Assembly: GCF_025210605.1 (NCBI RefSeq)
Contig: NZ_JAOARI010000024.1
Location: 62,001-126,000, forward strand
Source of the DNA: Halodesulfovibrio sp.
GTDB taxonomy: Bacteria > Desulfobacterota > Desulfovibrionia > Desulfovibrionales > Desulfovibrionaceae
Length of the DNA: 64,000 nucleotides
Direction of reading: 5' to 3'
The notes beneath the pieces are model-generated. The model made no database searches. It was not told where the DNA came from and saw only the letters and a program-made list of their open reading frames with translations. Every line of letters starts with the position of its first letter. The stretch's first letter is position 1. This document shows, piece after piece, positions 44,442 to 53,066 of the stretch. The translations under genes and the position numbers were made by a program.

Positions 44442-45307
44442 CGTTGGTTTCCTGTAGTGTACCCAAGCAGTTTCAAACCCAGATTGACTAGAATTGTGTT
44501 CAAAAACAAGATTAAGCCGCACGCAAAAAGAGATAAATAGGCAAGGCTTTGACTGTCTGCTGCAACAACCAAGGCGATGTGTGCTGACATTGCTCGTAGT
44601 GAATCAAAAATAGATCCCGGAACCTGCGGAGCGTTGCCTGCCAGCATAAGCGGGATCATGGTGTCACCGATTGCTCTACCAAATCCTAGTACGGCTGCGG
44701 CTGCGAATCCTTTCCGTGATGCTGGCAGTACAAAGTACAAAAGCCGTTGTGCTGGATTTAAGCCAAGCGCCATAGCTGTGAGTGTTATTTTTTGTTCTAC
44801 AAGAGCAAACTGGCTATGCAGCATGAGCACAATGGTCGGCATACTTAACACTGCTAAGCCGATTGTTGCCGCCAACCAAGAAAATCCGCTTCCATGCTGA
44901 AATATGTCGCGAATAAAAGGAACCAAAACAAAAACACCAACAAACCCGTATACAACGGTTGGTATGCTGGTCATAAGTTTTATAATTCGCAGTGCATAAC
45001 GGGCGAGTATAGGAGGTCCCATTCCGTGTACAAAACAGCAAATGCCAATTGAAATTGGGAAGGCAACAAGGAGAGCAGAGGTGGCTAACAGTAGCGAGCC
45101 GACAACCATAGGCAGGATGCCAAAATGCCCTTGAAAAGGTCGCCAGTCCCATGTCAGCAAATTAGATAGAGCTTCTATGTGCAGCAGAGGCAGGCAAAAC
45201 CATAGTAAGAATGCGAAGATGCAGAGGACAATAGCTGCGGAGAGTGCAGCAGAGCTACGGCAAAGAAAAAGCCACAGCGATGGTGAGTTTTTTATTTGAT
45301 GATTCAT
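44438..45307 (-). CDS. pstC: Phosphate ABC transporter permease PstC
   Basis: 289 residues, six to seven helices. ALGLNPAQRLLYFVLPASRKGFAAAAVLG is split by the usual EAA loop, followed by GRAIGDTMIPLMLAGNAPQ, a PstC-type block. There is no good Shine-Dalgarno sequence: the leader up to the ATG is occupied by the 3' arm of a strong stem-loop, which should lower its translation relative to pstS. Confidence 0.9.
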   Translation of the reverse strand: MNHQIKNSPSLWLFLCRSSAALSAAIVLCIFAFLLWFCLPLLHIEALSNLLTWDWRPFQGHFGILPMVVGSLLLATSALLVAFPISIGICCFVHGMGPPILARYALRIIKLMTSIPTVVYGFVGVFVLVPFIRDIFQHGSGFSWLAATIGLAVLSMPTIVLMLHSQFALVEQKITLTAMALGLNPAQRLLYFVLPASRKGFAAAAVLGFGRAIGDTMIPLMLAGNAPQVPGSIFDSLRAMSAHIALVVAADSQSLAYLSLFACGLILFLNTILVNLGLKLLGYTTGNQR

Positions 45308-45315
45308 AACTAAAA

Positions 45316-45345
45316 CAGGTGGAACGCAAAAAAGCGCTCCACCTG
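45316..45345 (-). promoter_or_regulatory. Stem-loop between pstS and pstC
   Basis: CAGGTGGAACGC pairs with GCGCTCCACCTG (one mismatch) around six A, which is six T on the transcribed strand's loop. It lies 9 bp after pstS and 8 bp before pstC. It probably gives the binding protein message extra stability and limits expression of the permease genes. Confidence 0.7.
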
Positions 45346-45354
45346 CCTACAAAA

Positions 45355-46182
45355 CTACATAGGGATGTAGCCGCTAGACTTGATAATATCGTGAGAAACA
45401 GGGCTGGTAATGAAGTCTACAAAGCTCTTCACAATACCAGTAGGGTTGCCTTTTGTGTTCATGTAAAGTTTACGCACTACAGGGTACTGTCCATTTTTAG
45501 CGGTTTCCTGAGTAACAACAACGCCGTCGAGGTTTGGAGCTTTAACGCTGGAGTCAAGGTGACCAATGGAAACATAGCCGATAGCATTCGGATCGCGGGA
45601 AACAGCAGACTTCATTGCACCGTTTGAAGGAACAATGTTAGCAGAAGTAGCTACTGCGCCTTTTTTGAGGAGTTTTTTCCAGTAAACAGCACGAGTGCCA
45701 CTAGATTCATCACGGCAGTATAAGTTGATTGGAGCATCGTTGCCGCCAATTTCTTTCCAGTTGGTGATAGTACCAGCAAAAATAGCACGAACCTGTTCGC
45801 TGGTTACGTTTTTGATAGGGTTATCTGCATGCATTACTGTTGCAACACCATCAATTGCAAATGGGAACAGAACAAGACCGTATTTAGACTGTTCTGCATC
45901 ACTCGCTTTACGACCGGAGTTACCGATATTTACCAGACCTTCACCCACTTTCTGAATACCAACACCAGAGCCGCCGCCAGCGATTGTAATGCGAATATCC
46001 GGATTAGCTGTCATGATTTTTTTAGCAGCTTTTTTCATGACAGGGATGTGAGCTGTACCGCCAGCAATGGAAATAGTTCCTTTTTTGCCTTTAAAGTCAT
46101 CTACACCGTTTGCAAAAGCAGACTGGAAGCAGAATGCACAACAGAGCAGTGCAAGAAAGAAAAGAGAAGATAACCGTTTCAT
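45355..46182 (-). CDS. pstS: Phosphate-binding protein PstS
   Basis: 275 residues with a signal peptide ending near AFA-NGVDDFKG. GTISIAGGTAHIPVMKKAAK and CRDESSGTRAVYWK are phosphate-contacting blocks of the PstS family, and IAGGGSGVGIQKVGEG fits as well. The protein is periplasmic. AGGAG precedes the ATG by 7 bases. It opens the pstSCAB operon. No PhoB box could be recognised upstream, and phoU or phoBR are not in the window. Confidence 0.92.
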   Translation of the reverse strand: MKRLSSLFFLALLCCAFCFQSAFANGVDDFKGKKGTISIAGGTAHIPVMKKAAKKIMTANPDIRITIAGGGSGVGIQKVGEGLVNIGNSGRKASDAEQSKYGLVLFPFAIDGVATVMHADNPIKNVTSEQVRAIFAGTITNWKEIGGNDAPINLYCRDESSGTRAVYWKKLLKKGAVATSANIVPSNGAMKSAVSRDPNAIGYVSIGHLDSSVKAPNLDGVVVTQETAKNGQYPVVRKLYMNTKGNPTGIVKSFVDFITSPVSHDIIKSSGYIPM

Positions 46183-46411
46183 ACGAGACTCCTGTTACAT
46201 ATATAAATATGGATACGTTACGTTTGCCAAAATTTAGATGCGGGAACATACCGTATCCTTTCTTTTTCTGACCAATAGAAAATATAGATCGAAATAGTCG
46301 CTAAGTATTTAAAAAGTCAATAGAGAGAAAGAGAAAGGACACGCTGTGGACTGATGCCGGACAGAAAAAAAGAGTCTGTTTTGCTGGGCGGAGACCCAAA
46401 GACCGTCAAAG

Positions 46412-46461
46412 TTGGGGCAACTTTGCGATGAAAGAAATGTTGCCCCAAAAAGTTGCCCCAA
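46412..46461. repeat. Three copies of a 10-bp repeat, possible recombinase arm sites
   Basis: GTTGCCCCAA occurs at 46439-46448 and 46452-46461 as direct repeats and as its reverse complement TTGGGGCAAC at 46412-46421. Such short repeats about 130-170 bp from an attachment core are typical of arm-type sites of tyrosine recombinases; they may also form a hairpin. Confidence 0.45.
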
Positions 46462-46583
46462 ATTCATAGGTTACCAGTACTGTTTTTCCAAAGAAGTGAC
46501 AGAATGGAGCAGCCGAACCCCCTTGAAACAAAAGAGCCGCCAAGCACTTATAAGCACTTAGCGGCATCTATGAAATGTCCTCT

Positions 46584-46612
46584 TGGTGGAGGCGGCGAGA
46601 ATCGTAACTCGC
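46584..46612 (-). other. tmRNA (ssrA) 3'-end fragment, probable attachment site
   Basis: The reverse complement reads GCGAGTTACGATTCTCG then CCGCCTCCACCA. This is the T-arm and acceptor end of bacterial tmRNA with one extra A in the T-loop. The rest of ssrA is absent: sequence to the right does not resemble tmRNA. Such fragments are left when an element integrates into the 3' end of ssrA. The intact gene would then lie on the far side of the element, right of the window. Confidence 0.7.
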
Positions 46613-46951
46613 AGCAGAATGTACACTCGAAAACGTGTACAGGCAGGGCTTCTGGCTTGTCTCCAAGACAAACCATGTCCCAAAATGTATGAGCATAGCT
46701 AGCATTAGAATGTACTAGAAATCAAGAGGTAGTGCATAAGAATTTCTCATTGAAATGTTTCGGCATCCTGCTGCACATTGCCGTAAGTTCGATTCTTAAA
46801 GTGGGAATCGAATTGGGGTTCGGATATGGATAGATTCGCTTGTTCTTAATAGTTTGTATTTATTGTATAGTGAGCATGGTGTTAAGATTCATGGGCGTGC
46901 TGTAATGAGTCCTGAACCATAGGAATGGATAAGTTGTAAGAGGGGATTGGT

Positions 46952-48676
46952 ATGCGAATAGTTGCGATGTCCGATTGGAATGAAAGCAAACCGCAGGACG
47001 TTCTTTCTGCCGTTGAAAGTTTAGCGCCAGATTGTTTTATTTTTGCTGGTGATGGACTTCCGACTATAAGCAAAAAAACTGTAACAGACATACGTGATGC
47101 AACTAAGCTTAAAAAATTTTTATACGTACAAGGGAATCATGACCTTGAGATAGAAACATGGTGGGGACAATTGAGCGGAGTTGAGTGCTTGAACAATAAA
47201 CTTGTCTTAGTAAATGGGATTCCCATTGTTGGCTACTCAGGGATAAGCAATAAGTCTCATTTTCATTCAAGCGTCCATGGCCATTGGGTGTTCTGCCGAG
47301 AGAAGAATTTAGAAAAAGATTTATATAGCCTTCTTGAAGGTATGAATGGACGAGCAATTTTAGTTACGCATATGCCTCCGCATGGAGTACTTGATTTTAG
47401 GTTTGGTATTGGTCATTTGGGGTCAAGAGCTTTAAAGAGAGTTGTCGAGAAGAAAGTTCCTCTCGTACATATTTTTGGTCATATTCACTCCTTTGGTGGA
47501 GCTAAAAGGAAATTCAAGTCGACTCATTGCTTTAATGTTGCTTCTTTCGAGAAGGAGACCTCTGCTAGAATAGTTGCCATAGATATAACAGCCAAAAGTC
47601 TAACAGGCTTTCACGTACAGGCTGTTCCTTCCAGTAGTTCAAGCGACTTGTTGCTATTATATAATATTTCCCAAGCACAGACTTTAGATGAAATTAAACG
47701 GATAAGGTGTGTGCCGAGTAAAGAAAAAAAACAGTCTTACTTTTCCGTTGATACGGACAAAAGAATGTTGCGGCTAAGATTGCCTCAAATTGCTCAGTGT
47801 ATGAAAGAAAAAGTAGGCGGTAGAATTAGTCCTAATATAGTTCGTGAACTCGATGAGCTTGAGCGTTCACCATTTACGCGAGTGAGCGTGCGTAATTTTT
47901 TTTTGAATGAGTGCCTTCCTTGGCCAAAAGGGTTAACCCCAAGGTTGATGCTTGATTATTATGATAGTGGTGTAAGTCCCCGTAAAGAAAGTTCTCCTAC
48001 ACGTTTGTTGGAAGGTGCTGGTTCTCGGTCTAGAAATGCTGCCAGAAAATTTATTCTTGAAAAAATTTGTATTGAAACAGGTAGATACTGTGTAGATGTT
48101 GACAGGTTGTATAAACTACCTGCAGTAGCTTCTAGTTTTTTTTCGGCAAAGTGGATTCCTGATTCTGACAATATTATTGCGGCATCGCTAGTTACTGAGC
48201 AAGGGCTTGTTAAGTTTACGAAAGAGAAAAAAATAAAGACTGTAGAGCGAAAAGTACAAAAAGAAGCTAGAGGCTCCCTTGTGACTTTGGGCAAAGGTTA
48301 TAAATCATATTTTGATTTTGAGGACGTAATAAATTTCAGTCATGTTTTTTTTGAGGCTGTTGGGGTTGGCAATAAGAGAAAGAATTTTTCTACGTTGAGT
48401 GAAATTACTCAGTTGATTTTGGGTGGTGACATTTCTTATGCTCCTCAATTTATATTAGATTCAGAGTTAAAAAAGAATCTTTCAATCACGCTACATTTTT
48501 TGGATTGTGCAGATAAAGAGTTTCTACATTCGTTGCTAACTAAGTGTTGCGTCAGCGAGGCTCTTTTAATGAGAGATGCTTCTACGGCCTTTGGAGGTAG
48601 TTCGAAACTATCTAAAAAACATTTTGTGCTTTGTCGTTTTGATTTTGAAAGTAATGAGGTCTGCATTCAAGAATAG
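46952..48676 (+). CDS. Metallophosphoesterase-domain protein with large unknown C-terminal region
   Basis: 574 residues. The N-terminal 210 or so are a calcineurin-like phosphoesterase: FAGDG (Asp34), GNHD (Asn62, His63), VTHMPPHG (His140) and FGHIHS (His177, His179) are the metal-binding motifs. The first motif, usually DxH, reads SDWNE here, so its His is replaced by Asn. The remaining 360 residues have no family I recognise; they are mixed basic and hydrophobic, with no membrane helices. AGAGGGG precedes the ATG. Located inside a mobile region next to recombinases and a restriction system, it could be a nuclease- or phosphatase-type defence or element-borne effector. Function unknown. Confidence 0.8.
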   Translation: MRIVAMSDWNESKPQDVLSAVESLAPDCFIFAGDGLPTISKKTVTDIRDATKLKKFLYVQGNHDLEIETWWGQLSGVECLNNKLVLVNGIPIVGYSGISNKSHFHSSVHGHWVFCREKNLEKDLYSLLEGMNGRAILVTHMPPHGVLDFRFGIGHLGSRALKRVVEKKVPLVHIFGHIHSFGGAKRKFKSTHCFNVASFEKETSARIVAIDITAKSLTGFHVQAVPSSSSSDLLLLYNISQAQTLDEIKRIRCVPSKEKKQSYFSVDTDKRMLRLRLPQIAQCMKEKVGGRISPNIVRELDELERSPFTRVSVRNFFLNECLPWPKGLTPRLMLDYYDSGVSPRKESSPTRLLEGAGSRSRNAARKFILEKICIETGRYCVDVDRLYKLPAVASSFFSAKWIPDSDNIIAASLVTEQGLVKFTKEKKIKTVERKVQKEARGSLVTLGKGYKSYFDFEDVINFSHVFFEAVGVGNKRKNFSTLSEITQLILGGDISYAPQFILDSELKKNLSITLHFLDCADKEFLHSLLTKCCVSEALLMRDASTAFGGSSKLSKKHFVLCRFDFESNEVCIQE

Positions 48677-49999
48677 GCAGGTGAAAGAAGGGGGGAGTGG
48701 TTACGGAGTAGCTACATGAGAGGGGCACGGGGTACCTTGGTTGCTACCTCATCTGCGTCCTGCGGTTCGCCTTTGACTACGTGGTTGAAGGTCTGGGTGA
48801 CTACCATGTGAAAGTCGAAAGATACCCAAGCAGCGTAGGAGAACAGGGCAATGCGGGTAGCGAGGGACTGGAAAACCTTACCTTTTACCGCCCGCAAATT
48901 TGCGGTCGCTGATAAAGCTTGGCGTATGTTGTCTTGTTACTGGCTAGGGCGTTTGGCTTCAGGTTTATGGGATAGAATGATAAGGGAGTAGATACCGGAT
49001 TGTTAATGGTTTTGAGGTGTCGAGTCTGACCCGATGAATTGTCGGGACAGGTGTTAACTTCATCTTTGTCCAAGTATATTGTTCCATCGTTGGTGTTACG
49101 GAAGTCAAAGCTTACACAAACATCCTTCGCTACGAACTAAGGTTCACCTTCTTTGCTGATGGGGGAACCTGTCCAAAAGCCCCATGTTCAAAGTTCATAA
49201 TCTCAGTCATAAATTCTCCATAAAAAAAGGGAGACTCGTTCTTGAGCCTCTCTTAAAATTGGATTCCCACCTTGTTGGTTACACTCAACCGCAACTACAA
49301 CGTCGGACAACTCTCTAATATATGCAGGTCTCGTAGGGTAGTCAGGGCTACTTGTTTTGCGTAGTACGCCTTCTATAGGTATGAAAAAGAGGGAAGGTCG
49401 TCTTGAAAAGGTTGATGAGCCGTTGAATGCCGATAGACTTAAGACGCTGCTACCGCTTACGAACTATGACGCTTTACAGAGACTGTGCAGTGTGGTTCAT
49501 ACCCTTGTTAAGTAGTTCTCTTCTATCCTTATTATAAAGGAAGATTTTCTTGTATTCGTCTTCTTTCTTTGCAGCAGTATCCCTGCAAGCTAGGGTTTTG
49601 ATGCTTGAGTTCCGCGAACCATTCAAGCTCTGTAAGAACGTTTAATACCAACTACAACTGTGTCGATAGGACAGAACGAAAACTTCATGGGATGCCTTTA
49701 AACAGTTCATGTACGATGTCATGGGCTCTTGTGCATCAATGCAACGAGTACGCCTATCGTTGCTTGTTCTGTTCTGTAGCAAGAATGTGATAGCTTTTTT
49801 GTATTACTATTTAAAATACTAGATACTATATACTATTTAGTATCTAGCATGTGCTATATTTAAATTTTTAAAATACAAACAGCTCACTGTAAAGTTCAAT
49901 GGTTAATTAAAAAAATAATTTGAGTTCATTTTTAATATGCTACTTCATTTTAAATTACTTTTATGTAGATTAAAACTTATTTATTATGGAGATAGTATT
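48677..49999. other. Decayed mobile-element DNA
   Basis: About 1.3 kb without an intact gene. Short frames on the minus strand at 48712-48897 (61 codons, C-terminal-like ending DEVATKVPRAPLM) and 48885-49073 look like pieces of phage genes. An antirepressor relic lies at about 49115-49256. The right part is very AT-rich and leads into the recombinase gene. Confidence 0.5.
49115..49256 (-). pseudogene. Relic of a Bro-N antirepressor gene and its upstream terminator
   Basis: Read on the minus strand, GGAGAATTTATGA, GAGATTATGAA, TTTGAACA and AAGGATGT match the start of the intact antirepressor at 61901 in the same order. The shared codons EGEP-W-FVAKDV appear with the Trp codon changed to TAG. 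The T-rich terminator hairpin before the start codon is also conserved. After about 30 codons similarity ends. It is a decayed, inverted paralogue. Confidence 0.75.
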
Positions 50000-51055
50000 A
50001 TGCTTTGTGAAATTAATGAACTTAAAAAGGAAGGGAATGGGTATTACTATGCAAATTTTGAATATGAAGATAGAATTATAAATAAAAGTCTTAAAACTCG
50101 TGATGTAATTGAGGCAGTGCATAAGTTATATTTGTTGTTAAAAGAATATGAAGATGACGATGAAACATCACTGAGGCTTTCTGAGGCGTTAAATCGTGCC
50201 TATGAAGAGCGTTATAAAGAATATGCTGACTCAAGAACCCCTTGTGCTCATATTGAAAAGATAATTTCGATAATTGGAGATATGAAGTTGAAAGATATTT
50301 CTGCAAGGCATCTTAATGAAATCCAAAATACTTTAAAAAGAGAAGGAAAAACAAAGACAACTATAAATAGGTATATGGCTCACTTAAGCGTGATTTTTAC
50401 TCTTGCAAAAGAAGAGTGGGAAGTTCTGAGCACTAGTCCTAGGGTCAGAAAGCATCGAGAGAAAGGGAGTAGGACTTATATTCTTAATATGGAAGATGAG
50501 AAGCGGCTTTTCAGTTGGTTTAATAGGCATAAGCCGTTGACGAATAATGGGACTGCACTAGATGGATGGCATTATGCAGATTTTATGATGGTATTGCTTC
50601 ACACTGGTCTGAGGTTATCTGAAGGGATTATGCTTCGTGTTGGAGATATACAGGGTGACCGGTTAAATGTTCGGGCTGAAAATGCAAAAAGTCATGTTGC
50701 TCGAACAGTTCCTTTGTCATTAGAAGCGCAACAAATTTTGGTACGTCGTAGTGAAGGGCTTGAAGAGCCAGAAGCATTTTTGTTCGATGGCATGAAGAAG
50801 GATACAGCAGGAATGAGGATGCGATTAGCGAAGGCTGCTTTGAAATTAGACCATACCGATCTAGGTTGGCATTCGTTGCGCCATACCTGTGCCACTCGGC
50901 TGTTACGTGCTGGCGCTGATATTGTGACAGTTCAAAGCTGGCTTGGTCATGCTGATATAATGACTACACGTAGGTACTTGAAATTAGTCGATGGTGCTTT
51001 GGATGAGGCTTTGGTTAATATGCTTAAAATGTTTGGGGGAAAGAAGGAAGAATAG
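50000..51055 (+). CDS. Tyrosine recombinase (phage-type integrase)
   Basis: 351 residues. An N-terminal SAM-like core-binding domain (about 60-150) precedes the catalytic domain with Arg in LLHTGLRLSEGI, Lys in the beta hairpin, HSLRHTCATRL (His-x-x-Arg), WLGHADIMTTRRYLK with the second His and the nucleophilic Tyr. All catalytic residues are present. The start at 50000 has GGAG 8 bases upstream; the reading frame extends further left without support. It lies 3.4 kb right of the tmRNA-derived site and is one of two integrases in the region. Confidence 0.9.
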   Translation: MLCEINELKKEGNGYYYANFEYEDRIINKSLKTRDVIEAVHKLYLLLKEYEDDDETSLRLSEALNRAYEERYKEYADSRTPCAHIEKIISIIGDMKLKDISARHLNEIQNTLKREGKTKTTINRYMAHLSVIFTLAKEEWEVLSTSPRVRKHREKGSRTYILNMEDEKRLFSWFNRHKPLTNNGTALDGWHYADFMMVLLHTGLRLSEGIMLRVGDIQGDRLNVRAENAKSHVARTVPLSLEAQQILVRRSEGLEEPEAFLFDGMKKDTAGMRMRLAKAALKLDHTDLGWHSLRHTCATRLLRAGADIVTVQSWLGHADIMTTRRYLKLVDGALDEALVNMLKMFGGKKEE

Positions 51056-51847
51056 CATTTTTGGATTTTCTCCACACTCGTTTGGACTATCCGTGAGTGT
51101 TTTATTGGATATCTAAGACCTATAGCTGTTAACTGGCTACGGGTCTTGTTTTTTCTTAGTGTGGGTGTGGGTGGGGCAAAATGTTATGACTAATATAAGG
51201 TCTTATGCTGCGCTTACGGGATATAAAAGTATAACGTTTTTACCTCACTACATTCTGAAATGTTTGAGGGGGTAATTGGGATACCTTCACATCTTGGTAT
51301 TAAGAGTCAGTCGCTAGCAAAGATTATCCACAAGGAAAAATCCAAGAGCGTGTTCTGCGAGGTGTCATTATTGGATAGCAACTATGTAGCTAGATATAAT
51401 AGCACGTGTACTTGTGATGATTTCTGCAAGAAGGGCGGAGTGCTACTAGGGGCTGATGGGCTACCTTAGTAATTTTTAAATGGTATCGTGAAAAGCTTAA
51501 TATTCAGGATGCGGATACTGGCTTTCCAGAGGATTCAAAGTTGGAAATAACAGGTACGAACTGATGGGAGCCATACCCTCGAATTAGGCTTGCTCAACCC
51601 ATCCGCAGAATTCTGTAAGGGGCGGAATGGTATTGGGCTCATGTCACTCTGGCTCGGTGCTACGTCTTTTTAGGTGGTGTTGCAAAGAACTTCTTAATAG
51701 TACCTGCTGTGTTGTGTATAGGCGTTGGCATAAGGGGGGAGCCTTTGGAAGTGAATAAGGTGGTGCTAACAGGCAATAAAAAAGCGTCTGGTAGTAACTC
51801 ATGTAGCTACAGCCAGACGCATTATGTTTTGTATGGAAATGAGGAAG
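51056..51847. other. Gene-poor stretch with remnants between integrase and hsdS
   Basis: About 790 bases. A 69-codon frame at 51260-51469 and a separate 3'-end-like stretch at about 51490-51564 (WYREKLNIQDADTGFPE...) resemble pieces of former genes; neither has a good ribosome-binding site. The terminator of the restriction operon is at 51775-51820. Confidence 0.45.
51775..51820 (-). terminator. Terminator of the hsd operon
   Basis: GCGTCTGG and CCAGACGC (arms 51784-51791 and 51813-51820) enclose a 21-base loop that can fold further; on the minus strand six T follow. It lies 28 bp after the hsdS stop. Confidence 0.85.
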
Positions 51848-53065
51848 CTAAACAAACATTCCTTGTAGTAAGCCTTTCTTAAATTCTTTTATAGCTTCGA
51901 GTTGCTTGTCGAGAGAGTCAATTTTTTCGTCGATGTCTGAGAGGAAGTTGGTTATTTTTTCCTGCTCTGCTAACATAGGAATTTGTATTGGCATTTCAAG
52001 AAATGTTGCAGCATGAATTCTTTTTGCTTTTCGGCTTCCGTCAGCTTTCTCACCGAATTTTTTATAGAAGTTCTTTTGAGAAATTCTTTCCAGTAAAAAT
52101 GCTGGAGAAGCTAAAGGTGAAATTTCAAAACAAGGCAAATCAACAGTGGATTCATATCCGTCTAATTCTTCGGGGATGATGCCAAAAGCACAGTTTAAGA
52201 AGTCCAGTTTGCTATATATGAACTGATTTTTTTTACGGACATAGTATTGTGTGTTTTCACTACCAGCGCGTACTTCATTCTTTGCAAATACACCATTACG
52301 CCAGAGCTTAACCGTAAGTTTTCTGGCATTATCTCCGGTACTACCTTTGATTTTACTTTCAGTAAGAATGTCTCCTACCGTTTTTTCTTCCCAATCAGGA
52401 AACGCATTGCCGTCATCGTCCTTGAAACGGATTTCTTTCGAGAATAGCTTCTGCATACAGCCTTTCTTGTATTGCTGCATACATTCCTTTTGCTTTGCTA
52501 AGTTTTCAATCTTAACATCTACGTCGGACAGGAAGTTTGCAATCTTTTCTTGTTCGAGAAGGGATGGGTGAGTAATTACGAAATTCTCGACATCTGCCTT
52601 TGTTATGTTAGGGTCTTTTCGGCTACTAGCCGCTACCCGTCTCCATTTTTTTACGTTGTGGTTGAGATAAGCTAACAGGAATTGGGGGATGATTTTTTTT
52701 GTGTCGAGAGTAATTCCTGAGATAGCTTGGTTTATGGCAGCGTCAAAATTTAAAAGCCCAGTACGACCAATTTGATTAAAACCTCCATACATGGCGATTA
52801 AGACTGTTCCTTTGGGAAGTAGTGAGCATGATGTTTCTTCAAGACCAAGTTCTGTAAGTGCTTCACTTGTGCTATGAATTATGCCGTTAGTTAGGTCTAG
52901 AGTTTTTAGCCAAGGTATCCCTCCTGTCTGAGTGAAGTAGATAGCTCCTTTACTACGAGAGGGAGTGGCACCGGATTTGATTTTTCCTATCTCTTTTATT
53001 TTGCTTTTTATCCAACTGTCGTGGAAGAGTGAAAAACGAAGCGAAGGAATATTTTCTTGTCCCAT
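51848..53065 (-). CDS. hsdS: Type I restriction-modification specificity subunit HsdS
   Basis: 405 residues with the expected two target-recognition domains, each followed by a coiled conserved region: EQEKIANFLSDVDVKIENL near 175-200 and EQEKITNFLSDIDEKIDSL near 365-390. The two halves are related, as usual. It sets the bipartite DNA target for both methylation and cleavage. The start at 53065 has GGGAG 6 bases upstream and follows the hsdM stop by one base. Confidence 0.93.
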   Translation of the reverse strand: MGQENIPSLRFSLFHDSWIKSKIKEIGKIKSGATPSRSKGAIYFTQTGGIPWLKTLDLTNGIIHSTSEALTELGLEETSCSLLPKGTVLIAMYGGFNQIGRTGLLNFDAAINQAISGITLDTKKIIPQFLLAYLNHNVKKWRRVAASSRKDPNITKADVENFVITHPSLLEQEKIANFLSDVDVKIENLAKQKECMQQYKKGCMQKLFSKEIRFKDDDGNAFPDWEEKTVGDILTESKIKGSTGDNARKLTVKLWRNGVFAKNEVRAGSENTQYYVRKKNQFIYSKLDFLNCAFGIIPEELDGYESTVDLPCFEISPLASPAFLLERISQKNFYKKFGEKADGSRKAKRIHAATFLEMPIQIPMLAEQEKITNFLSDIDEKIDSLDKQLEAIKEFKKGLLQGMFV

Positions 53066-53066
53066 G

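Larger units (their letters stand above)
46183..46951. other. Junction region between chromosome and mobile-element region
   Basis: About 770 bases. It contains the pstS leader, three copies of a 10-bp repeat (46412-46461), a tmRNA 3'-end fragment (46584-46612), a further TTCGATTC/GAATCGAA inverted repeat near 46788-46811, and the leader of the metallophosphoesterase gene. No protein gene is convincing. Confidence 0.55.

Noticed and set aside
46183-46330. Pho box upstream of pstS
   Set aside because: I could not find two direct CTGTCAT-like repeats in the leader.
46453-46692. A 79-codon plus-strand frame across the tmRNA fragment
   Set aside because: No ribosome-binding site, odd composition, and it runs through the non-coding tmRNA scar.
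51260-51469. A 69-codon frame between integrase and hsdS
   Set aside because: Weak start context and no family; treated as a possible gene remnant within the gene-poor stretch rather than a gene.
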